From Promethearchaeota archaeon (GTDB lineage: Archaea; Asgardarchaeota; Lokiarchaeia; Sigynarchaeales; SOKP01): a stretch of DNA of 23,414 nucleotides. The notes under the pieces are model-generated. The model saw only the letters and a list, made by a program, of their open reading frames with translations. It searched no databases and was not told the DNA's origin. The translations under genes were made by a program, and so were the position numbers. Of the stretch, positions 15,841-22,625 are shown one piece after another. Each line of letters starts with the position of its first letter. The first letter of the stretch is position 1. Where the stretch lies: positions 1-23,414 of the forward strand of contig JAHLWV010000010.1 in the NCBI GenBank assembly GCA_019057735.1, read 5' to 3'.

Positions 15841-17814
15841 ATGTTAAAATTTGAATCAATAGATAGCGGTTTTAGGCTGTATTATAAAGACTATTTCATT
15901 TTGGAACATTCCAGCCAAAATCCGTGTGTAAAAGTTGGGAGTGGGAAAGGAAAATTCAAATCACATCACGGTCATTTTAAAATAAAAGAAAAAGATGTAA
16001 TTGAAAGAGAACTTCGAGAGTACGAAATTTTAAGTCAAGAAGACAATAATATTGAAATAAGGTTCGGAACGCAAGAAAATTTGCTTGAATTCTCATGTAG
16101 CTCAGTGGATGATCGCCTTGAAATGAAATTTGCGTCAAAAAATAAAGATTTAAATAGATTTTGGATTAAAATGCATGCAAATGATGCTGAAGCAATATAC
16201 GGTTGCGGAGAACAATTCTCGGAAGTAAACTTAAGGGGAAAAAAAGTCCCTTTATGGGTTGAAGAACAAGGGGTGGGACGAGGAGATCCTCCTATAACAG
16301 GTGATTGGTATACCACTTATTTTCCTCAACCAACTTTTATTTCCTCAGAAAATTATTACCTCCATAGTGAAAGCTTATGCTATGCAATATTTGATTTCAC
16401 TCATCCTGATTACCACGAATTATACTTCTGGAATATTCCGGATAAAATTATAATCGGAAAGTACCAAACTGCTCTTGACACCGTATCTCGCCTTTCAAAA
16501 TATTTAGGAAGGCAACCAAAATTACCTGAATGGGTTTACGATGGAGTTTGGTTAGGGATACAAGGTGGAGAGAATGTCGTTATAGAAAAAGTAAAAAAAT
16601 GTTTAGAGAAGGGAGTTAACGTTGGAGCGGTATGGTGCCAAGATTGGCAAGGAGTGAACATTATTGGTCCAACTAAAAGGTTAAAATGGAACTGGGAATA
16701 CGATAATACATTGTATCCTGATTTACCGTCGTTTATTAAAACCCTTAATGGCCAGGGGATCAAATTTCTTGGATATATTAATTCTATGCTTGCTCCTAAC
16801 GGAAGTCAATACGGAGAAGCTCTCGAAAAAGATTTATGCGTAAAGGAACAAAATGGAGACACCTTTATTATTGTAACTGATAGTGGAGATAAAATAATGT
16901 TGGATCTCAGTAATCCTGATACTCTTGAGTGGTTAAAAAACGTAATAAAAGAGAACATGATAAATATCGGATTATCTGGTTGGATGGCTGACTACGGAGA
17001 ATATATTCCTACTGATATAGCGTTGCACTCTGGAGAAGACCCCAAGGAATTTCACAATAAATACCCTGTAATCTTTGCAAAAGCTAATATAGAGGCAATA
17101 AAAGAGGCAGGAAGATTAGGTGACATTGTCTTTTTCACTAGAGCGGGTTATTCTCATGTATCTCGTTATACGACACAAGTATGGGCTGGAGATCAACTTG
17201 TTAATTGGAGCATTCATGATGGAATAGCAACGGTAATTGCTGCGGGAATTTCCTTAGGAATTTGTGGAATCGGATATTTTCATTACGATATTGGTGGCTT
17301 CCATGCATTGGAACACATCTCTAGAGATAAAGAGATTTTCATGAGATGGGCTGAAATGGCCGTATTCACAACGACAATGCGAACTCACGAAAGCATTAGA
17401 CCTGTCGGTAATTGGCAATTTGATTCTGATGACGAAACTCTTGAATTCTTTGCGAAAATGAGTCAGAGATTTACTCATCTAAAGCCTTATATGCAACATT
17501 TATCAAATGAGTATATAGAGAAGGGATTTCCACCTATTAGAGCTTGTTATCTCCATTACGAAAATGATCTTGAACTTCACAAACTCAAGTATCAATATCT
17601 ATTTGGTCAAGATTTGTTAGTAGCACCTATAGTAAAACCGAATTCAAGTGAAGGAGAAGTACATTTTCCGGATGATATTTGGATTCATATTTGGTCTGGG
17701 AAAGAATTTAAAAAAGGCGTTAAAAAAGTTAAAGCTCCTATAGGACAACCTCCGGTTTTTTATAGGAAAGATTCACAATTTTCCGAGTTATTCTGTAAAT
17801 TAAAAGATGTATAG
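15841..17814 (+). CDS. yihQ: GH31 sulfoquinovosidase-like glycoside hydrolase (YihQ type)
   Basis: A 657-residue GH31 enzyme. Counting from the ATG at 15841, all key positions fall on E. coli YihQ with a constant offset of 21: Gln267 (CQDW) on Q288, Arg280 on R301, Trp283 (KRLKW) on W304, nucleophile Asp384 (WMADYGE) on D405, and acid/base Asp451 (AGDQ) on D472. The first three bind the sulfonate. The YihQ Tyr508 is Phe487 here. MRTHE and NWQFDSD are also YihQ-like. It should hydrolyse alpha-sulfoquinovosyl glycerol or related glycosides to sulfoquinovose, with retention. There is no signal peptide, so it acts in the cytosol on imported glycoside. A TTG at 15832 could add three residues; neither start has a clear ribosome-binding site. 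It lies 27 bases behind the isomerase, so it is co-transcribed. A T-rich tract (17823-17839) follows. Confidence 0.88.
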   Translation: MLKFESIDSGFRLYYKDYFILEHSSQNPCVKVGSGKGKFKSHHGHFKIKEKDVIERELREYEILSQEDNNIEIRFGTQENLLEFSCSSVDDRLEMKFASKNKDLNRFWIKMHANDAEAIYGCGEQFSEVNLRGKKVPLWVEEQGVGRGDPPITGDWYTTYFPQPTFISSENYYLHSESLCYAIFDFTHPDYHELYFWNIPDKIIIGKYQTALDTVSRLSKYLGRQPKLPEWVYDGVWLGIQGGENVVIEKVKKCLEKGVNVGAVWCQDWQGVNIIGPTKRLKWNWEYDNTLYPDLPSFIKTLNGQGIKFLGYINSMLAPNGSQYGEALEKDLCVKEQNGDTFIIVTDSGDKIMLDLSNPDTLEWLKNVIKENMINIGLSGWMADYGEYIPTDIALHSGEDPKEFHNKYPVIFAKANIEAIKEAGRLGDIVFFTRAGYSHVSRYTTQVWAGDQLVNWSIHDGIATVIAAGISLGICGIGYFHYDIGGFHALEHISRDKEIFMRWAEMAVFTTTMRTHESIRPVGNWQFDSDDETLEFFAKMSQRFTHLKPYMQHLSNEYIEKGFPPIRACYLHYENDLELHKLKYQYLFGQDLLVAPIVKPNSSEGEVHFPDDIWIHIWSGKEFKKGVKKVKAPIGQPPVFYRKDSQFSELFCKLKDV

Positions 17815-17822
17815 GATTATAA

Positions 17823-17839
17823 TTTCTTTTTATTTTTTC
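17823..17839 (+). terminator. T-rich terminator after the GH31 gene
   Basis: TTTCTTTTTATTTTTTC starts 8 bases after the GH31 stop and is the first strong T-tract downstream of the transaldolase-isomerase-GH31 unit. This suggests the operon ends here. No hairpin precedes it. Confidence 0.4.
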
Positions 17840-17942
17840 TTAGTCTCTAAAAAATTTGTAAGTAAATCTTTTTATAATAATTTATCATCTTTTAATCTAA
17901 AATCAAGATAACTTTCTACTACTATTTGGATGAAATAAAAAA

Positions 17943-18143
17943 ATGAGTTCTTACGGTGAGAAAAGAGATAGGGACGATGAGCGCATGCGCAGAGATCTAT
18001 CAGCGATACAAGATGGTATCCAGAGTTCGCGCTCATCTGGGAGGAGTAGATCTACCAGTAAAAAGAAAAACACGCTGATGTGTATTTCATTCCTCGTGAT
18101 TTTAATAGCAGCAATTCTTTTTGTTGTCCTTATTAGTTTATAA
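17943..18143 (+). CDS. small tail-anchored membrane protein, function unknown
   Basis: A 66-residue protein with a strongly charged N-terminal half (Glu, Lys, Arg, Asp to about residue 23), a Ser/Arg-rich stretch at about 29-43 (SSRSSGRSRSTSKKK), and a single C-terminal membrane helix at about 43-65 (LMCISFLVILIAAILFVVLI). The basic residues just before the helix and the very short tail predict a C-terminal anchor with the soluble part in the cytosol. I do not recognise the family. The ATG at 17943 sits after an A-run without a good ribosome-binding site. It lies 128 bases after the GH31 gene and is followed by a T7 run (18174-18180), so it is probably a separate transcript. The shape (charged head, clear helix, no stop for 66 codons) supports a real gene, but this is not certain. 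Confidence 0.6.
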   Translation: MSSYGEKRDRDDERMRRDLSAIQDGIQSSRSSGRSRSTSKKKNTLMCISFLVILIAAILFVVLISL

Positions 18144-18205
18144 CTATCTAAAGATCAAAACTAAATATACCACTTTTTTTCTTACAAATATTTTCAGGTG
18201 AACTC

Positions 18206-18238
18206 ATGGAATTTTTAGTTATCTATTTATTGAGCTAG
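18206..18238 (+). CDS. possible 10-codon hydrophobic leader peptide
   Basis: ATG at 18206 is preceded 4 bases upstream by AGGTGA (18196-18201), one of the best ribosome-binding sites in the window. It encodes only MEFLVIYLLS before TAG. It lies about 100 bases ahead of the MeaB-like gene, whose own ATG has no such site. It could be a regulatory leader peptide, a small membrane peptide, or chance. Confidence 0.25.
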   Translation: MEFLVIYLLS

Positions 18239-18341
18239 ACTCTAATTTTTGGATTATGTCAAAAACTAAAAAACCAATCTAGTATTTTTCTATCTAAGTA
18301 ATTTATTTATGCAACAACGAATCTGATAAAATCAATTTCTC

Positions 18342-19313
18342 ATGTCGAGTTATGATTTAGGAACTTTAATAACTAATTTTAAAAAAAAGGACAAAATTGC
18401 TTTAGCAAGATTAATTACACTTATCGAGAATGAACCTGAACGAGCACATGAGGTTTTTAAACATTTTGAAAAGGTAAAACACGAATCTTACATAATTGGG
18501 CTTACTGGTTCTCCCGGAGTGGGAAAAAGTACATTAACAGGTGCTATAGCTCAAAAAATATTGGATGAAGGAAAATCTGTGGGAATTATATCCGTAGATC
18601 CAACGAGTCCTTTTAGCGGAGGTGCATTCTTAGGTGATAGAGTTAGGATGACGAATATATCCTTGCACCCAAATGTTTTTATGCGCAGTCTTGCTTCGAG
18701 AGGTTATAAAGGTGGGATCTCGAGAGCGGTTTTCGATATCACTATGCTGTATGAAGCTTTTGGAATCGATATTATCATTATTGAAACGGTGGGAGTTGGA
18801 CAAGCTGAGTTTGATATATATAATTTAGTATATACTGTTGTAGTTATCTTAGTTCCTGGTTACGGTGACGTCATCCAGATGCAGAAAGCTGGAATTATCG
18901 AGATTGGCGATATCTACGATGTAAACAAAAAAGATTTAGGTGGAGAAGATATAGCCGTCCAAATAGAAATGATGCTCGATGATACCATATTTCAGAGTGG
19001 TTATAGGCCACCAGTTGTATTAACTAATGCTATTAAAGGTGAAGGTGTAGATGATTTACTCCAATATATATGGGAACATAAAGAACATATAGAACTCTCT
19101 GGTACCATAAAAGAAAAGCAAAAAGATCGGTTTAATTATAAGATAAAAGAACTGGTTTTAACCAAAGTAGAAAAATTAATCTCAGAAGAAGTTCTTAATA
19201 AAAGTAAAATTAAGGAAATAGTAAATGACGCGTTGGATAATAGCAGCTTTAGAATTTATGCCAAAGTTCACAATCTTTTCGAAAAACTGAATTTCAAAAT
19301 TGAAGAAGAATAG
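18342..19313 (+). CDS. meaB: MeaB/ArgK-type G3E GTPase (cobalamin-mutase chaperone family)
   Basis: A 323-residue P-loop GTPase. The Walker A motif GSPGVGKST is at 56-64, SVDPTSPFSGGAFLGDRVRM at 84-103 is the family switch region, IETVGVGQAEFD at 147-158 is the Walker B/G3 segment, and NKKD at 195-198 is the base-recognition motif. A helical C-terminal region for dimerisation follows. The order and spacing match MeaB/ArgK, GTP-dependent chaperones that load adenosylcobalamin into, and protect, methylmalonyl-CoA mutase and related mutases. NKKD replaces the more usual NKAD but is functional in other GTPases. No mutase subunit lies in the window; the partner may be elsewhere. The start ATG at 18342 is chosen as the first in frame, about 50 residues before the P-loop, as in relatives. 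It is a single gene, with 228 bases to the next one. Confidence 0.9.
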   Translation: MSSYDLGTLITNFKKKDKIALARLITLIENEPERAHEVFKHFEKVKHESYIIGLTGSPGVGKSTLTGAIAQKILDEGKSVGIISVDPTSPFSGGAFLGDRVRMTNISLHPNVFMRSLASRGYKGGISRAVFDITMLYEAFGIDIIIIETVGVGQAEFDIYNLVYTVVVILVPGYGDVIQMQKAGIIEIGDIYDVNKKDLGGEDIAVQIEMMLDDTIFQSGYRPPVVLTNAIKGEGVDDLLQYIWEHKEHIELSGTIKEKQKDRFNYKIKELVLTKVEKLISEEVLNKSKIKEIVNDALDNSSFRIYAKVHNLFEKLNFKIEEE

Positions 19314-19541
19314 CACATCTTCCTCATTAGTCTCGTTTTATTTAAAAATCATCTAAATTAAGAACAAGTTTTACCTAACTTATAGTTAAGATCATTTTTA
19401 CTTGATCTCTTTTAAATTTCTATCATATACCAATAAATCTTTAGATAAAATATAACTTTAAATTAAATCCAACCGTAAATTCATTTACTCAAAAAATTTA
19501 ACAATAAATAATCTATTCTAATTTAAAATAAGGTTTTGTAA
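19314..19541 (+). promoter_or_regulatory. 228-base spacer with two inverted repeats, upstream of the GPH symporter
   Basis: AGATCA (19389-19394) and TGATCT (19403-19408) form a perfect 6-base inverted repeat with an 8-base spacer, preceded by TAACT-TAT-AGTTA at about 19376-19388. A TATA-like AAATATAA is at 19448-19455, some 87 bases before the start codon. These could be operator and promoter of the symporter gene. No ORF or RNA gene was seen. Confidence 0.3.
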
Positions 19542-20942
19542 ATGGAAAAAGAAATTGAAACAGTTGAAATTAAACACTCTAAAAAGAACATGGTTTCATA
19601 TGGTTTTGGGTCTTATATAAGTGAATTTTTTAACATGGCCTTCGGAGCGTATGTTTTCTTTTATTATGAGACCGTGATTGGATTAAATGTCTGGTTAACT
19701 AGCATAGGATTCATCATTTTCGCACTCTGGAACGCAGTGAATGACCCCTTAATTGGTTTTTTAACTGATCGTCCCTTTAAATTTACAAAAAAATGGGGAA
19801 GACGACTTCCTTGGATTATAATCGGAGGGGTTCCTTGGATACTTAGTTACCTACTGCTATTTACTCCTCCAGATGTAGATCCAAATAGCGGGGCTATCAT
19901 TTTATTTATTTGGCTCGTAGTTATGACTTGCCTATATGACACATTTGCTTCACTCTTTCAAGTTAATTACTATTCTATTTTCCCAGATAAATTTCGTGAA
20001 GATAGTGAGCGAAGATTAGCTTCTACTTTAAGTACTCTAGTAGGAGCTCTTGGATTAGCTTCAGGATCGATAATTCCAAGTCTTTTTATTGTATTTGGGG
20101 AAAGAAGCACATATACCCTACAGGCAGGAGTTGCTGTAATTGTATGTTTACTAGCTCTAGTAGCTGTAATTCCTGGCAGCCGTGAAGATCAAGTGCGAAT
20201 TGATTGTTACCTAGAGAGTTGTGAAGAAAAAATGGAAAGAACGCCATTCTTGAAAGAATTTAAAACTATCATAAAACACAAGAACTATATGGCATATGTG
20301 ATTTCCTTTATGTTTTACACATGCTTAGTGGCAACAATGATAGGATCCATTCCATATGTAGCGCAATTTGTGTTAAATGTGAAAGCTAAGGACATTATGC
20401 TGATAATGGCTGCTCTTCTTATAGGATTGTTTATATCGATGCCCATTTGGAGTAAGATAGCCGATAAGACGAATAACGACAGAAAGACAATGTTAATTGC
20501 TGCCACATTCTTAACAATTGCTACAATACCGCTTTTCTTTATCAATGAATATATCTTCATGATCATCGCAATGTTTATCTGGGGAATGGGTGAAGGTGGC
20601 TATTGGGTTATGCTCTCACCAGTTAGATCGACTGTGATAGATGAATCAGTAGTCATGACTGGTAGGAGAATAGAAGGAATTTATCAAGGTTTTCAAACTT
20701 TTATCAGCAGGGCAGCTTTAGTGGCTCAAGCTCTTAGCTTTTCTATAGTGCACACTATTACAGGATTCGTGGAAACATCCGATACTCAAACTCCCACAGC
20801 GATATTAGGTGTTCAAATACATTTTGCTTTACTCCCTATGATTTTCATGGTTATCTCAACGATAATTCTATGGAAATTTTTCAAGTTGACACCTGACAAA
20901 GTTAAAGAAAATAAAGAGAAGCTAAAAGAAATGCGTCTATAA
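19542..20942 (+). CDS. GPH-family sugar:cation symporter
   Basis: A 466-residue membrane protein of the glycoside-pentoside-hexuronide:cation symporter family (MelB fold, TC 2.A.2), with about twelve helices. WNAVNDPLIGFLTDR at about 65-79 is the family signature holding the cation-coupling Asp, followed by GRRLPWI. The central cytoplasmic loop is charged (REDQVRI to FKTIIKHKN). GMGEGGYWVMLSPVRSTVIDE resembles the second-half signature. Members carry sugar glycosides with Na+ or H+. E. coli YihO and YihP, which sit beside yihQ and import sulfoquinovose or its glyceride, belong here, so uptake of substrate for the GH31 enzyme 1.7 kb upstream is plausible but not proven. It has its own promoter region and a T10 terminator (20959-20968). 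A weak GGT precedes the ATG. Confidence 0.87.
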   Translation: MEKEIETVEIKHSKKNMVSYGFGSYISEFFNMAFGAYVFFYYETVIGLNVWLTSIGFIIFALWNAVNDPLIGFLTDRPFKFTKKWGRRLPWIIIGGVPWILSYLLLFTPPDVDPNSGAIILFIWLVVMTCLYDTFASLFQVNYYSIFPDKFREDSERRLASTLSTLVGALGLASGSIIPSLFIVFGERSTYTLQAGVAVIVCLLALVAVIPGSREDQVRIDCYLESCEEKMERTPFLKEFKTIIKHKNYMAYVISFMFYTCLVATMIGSIPYVAQFVLNVKAKDIMLIMAALLIGLFISMPIWSKIADKTNNDRKTMLIAATFLTIATIPLFFINEYIFMIIAMFIWGMGEGGYWVMLSPVRSTVIDESVVMTGRRIEGIYQGFQTFISRAALVAQALSFSIVHTITGFVETSDTQTPTAILGVQIHFALLPMIFMVISTIILWKFFKLTPDKVKENKEKLKEMRL

Positions 20943-20958
20943 TTAAACCAATCTAATA

Positions 20959-20968
20959 TTTTTTTTTT
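20959..20968 (+). terminator. T10 terminator after the GPH symporter gene
   Basis: A run of ten T starts 16 bases after the stop codon, in the 150-base gap before the carboxylesterase. It is typical of an archaeal gene end and suggests the carboxylesterase has its own promoter, with a TATA-like TTTATAGTT near 21039-21047. Confidence 0.5.
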
Positions 20969-21092
20969 ATTTCACCTTTGCTAATACTTCTTTCTAGTTG
21001 TAAAAGACAATCTCCTTCTTTTTTCATAAAAAATACGTTTTTATAGTTTAACAACTAATATCAAATAATTATAGTAAAAGAAATGAAAAAAA

Positions 21093-22592
21093 ATGAATAA
21101 AACGGTTATTATTGAAACTAAGTCGGGAAAAATACAAGGTTATAAGGAAAACGAAATAGAAGTATTTAAAGGGATTCCTTATGCAGAACCTCCTATAGAT
21201 GATTTGCGATTTTCCCCTCCCGTTGCGAAAAAACAGTGGAATAAAATATTGGATGCTACTAAATATGGGCATTGTGCATTCCAAGGATATACTCAGCTCG
21301 AAGATATTACGGGTAAACTTCAACCGGAAAGTGAAGACTGTTTGAATCTTAATATTTGGACACCTAGTATAGATAGTAAGAAACGCCCAGTGATGTTCTG
21401 GATTCACGGGGGAGCATTTATAATGGGAGGAGGGATTGATACGATGTATGATGGCTCAGCATTAGTCCGGCGCGGTGATGTTGTGGTAGTTACTATTAAT
21501 TATCGGTTAGGGGCTTTCGGTTACTTATACCTTCCCGGTGTTACGGCCAATGTTGGACACCTCGATCAAATTCTAGCGCTTAATTGGGTTCATGATAATA
21601 TTGAATTATTTGGAGGAGATTCAAATAATGTAACGATTTTTGGTGAATCTGCTGGGGGTTATTCTGTAGTTGCTTTAGCTGCTATGCCTGCTGCTAAGGG
21701 ATTGTTTCATCGTATAATTGCACAGAGCGCTCCTGCTATTGATCCAAAGGTAGCAAAGAAACCCTCAAAAAAATTAATTCGTATGCTGGGTGTTGCTAAG
21801 GGTGATATTAACGCATTGCGTAAGATATCTCCCGAAAAAATAATAGATGCCCAGAATAAGCTTTTAGCCGAGGATCCTACAAATATTCTTGCTTTTCGGC
21901 CTCTTATAGACGGTGAGACATTACCAATACATCCTTTAAAGGCGTTTCAAGATGGCGATTGTAAGGATATTGAATTAATGATTGGTACTAATCTTGATGA
22001 GGCTAAGTTATTTACTGCTCTTGATCCTGAAATAAGAAAGATGACAAATGATGGTGGTGAAAAGCTCCTTATCGGTTATTTTGGTAGATTAGGTATAGAC
22101 ATTACTAAAAGTAAAGCGATGATCGATGTATACAAGCAAGCAAGAGAAGGCAATTTTTCTATTGAACCCAAGGAACTTTTGAATGCGCTTATGACTGATT
22201 ACATTTTTCGTATTTCTACAATACATTTGCTTGAAGCTCAGAGTAAATATCAATCCAATACATATAATTACCTGTTTACTTGGCCGTCTCCAGGTTTCAA
22301 TGGAGAATTAGGTGCGTGCCACGCTCTTGAGATACCATTCGTTTTTAACACGCTCAATAATCCTGCTTTTGAAGATTTTGTAGGTAAAAGTCCAGATTTA
22401 AATGACATTAGTTATAAAGTTATGGATGCTTGGATTGCATTTGCTCGTACTGGAAACCCAAACCACGATGGTATACCTAAGTGGCCGTCATATGATATTG
22501 AAAAGAGATCAACTATGTTAATAGATCATGAGTTTAAAGTAGTTGAAAAGTTTCTTGATAAAGAACGAGCTGCATGGGACGATATTCAGTAA
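21093..22592 (+). CDS. type-B carboxylesterase
   Basis: A 499-residue alpha/beta-hydrolase of the carboxylesterase/cholinesterase (type B) family. KSGKIQGY and FKGIPYAEPP (25-34) are the N-terminal signatures, and SEDCLNLNIW (80-89) is the second one. The oxyanion-hole HGG is at 105-107. The catalytic Ser is Ser186 in FGESAGG, the acid is probably Glu303 (TNLDEAKLF), and His410 (GACHALEIPF) completes the triad. It is full length (family about 490-550) and lacks a signal peptide, so it is predicted cytosolic. It hydrolyses carboxylic esters of unknown identity. It follows the GPH symporter by 150 bases with a terminator between them. If the locus handles sulfolipid, an esterase removing fatty acids from SQ-diacylglycerol would fit, but this is speculation. 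An overlapping five-codon ORF begins at 21083. The next gene converges, with T-runs at 22602-22606 and 22613-22618 between them. Confidence 0.9.
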   Translation: MNKTVIIETKSGKIQGYKENEIEVFKGIPYAEPPIDDLRFSPPVAKKQWNKILDATKYGHCAFQGYTQLEDITGKLQPESEDCLNLNIWTPSIDSKKRPVMFWIHGGAFIMGGGIDTMYDGSALVRRGDVVVVTINYRLGAFGYLYLPGVTANVGHLDQILALNWVHDNIELFGGDSNNVTIFGESAGGYSVVALAAMPAAKGLFHRIIAQSAPAIDPKVAKKPSKKLIRMLGVAKGDINALRKISPEKIIDAQNKLLAEDPTNILAFRPLIDGETLPIHPLKAFQDGDCKDIELMIGTNLDEAKLFTALDPEIRKMTNDGGEKLLIGYFGRLGIDITKSKAMIDVYKQAREGNFSIEPKELLNALMTDYIFRISTIHLLEAQSKYQSNTYNYLFTWPSPGFNGELGACHALEIPFVFNTLNNPAFEDFVGKSPDLNDISYKVMDAWIAFARTGNPNHDGIPKWPSYDIEKRSTMLIDHEFKVVEKFLDKERAAWDDIQ

Positions 22593-22601
22593 AACTCAAA
22601 A

Positions 22602-22618
22602 TTTTTAATCAGTTTTTT
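22602..22618 (+). terminator. T-tract terminator after the carboxylesterase gene
   Basis: Runs of five T (22602-22606) and six T (22613-22618) in the 33-base gap between convergent genes. They would end plus-strand transcripts. No hairpin was found. Confidence 0.4.
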
Positions 22619-22625
22619 ATTATTT

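Noticed and set aside
15841..17814. Annotation of the GH31 protein as a plain alpha-glucosidase or alpha-xylosidase
   Set aside because: The Gln, Arg, Trp and both Asp positions match YihQ with a constant offset of 21, and NWQFDSD and KRLKWNW are YihQ-like.
19389..19408. AGATCA/TGATCT and the GATCA/TGATC pair near 13505-13530 as a shared operator linking symporter and transaldolase operon
   Set aside because: The spacers differ (8 versus 16 bases) and GATC is palindromic by itself, so the similarity is weak.
21069..21407. 112-codon minus-strand ORF opposite the carboxylesterase start
   Set aside because: Antisense to conserved carboxylesterase motifs and rich in Phe/Ile, as expected of a shadow frame.
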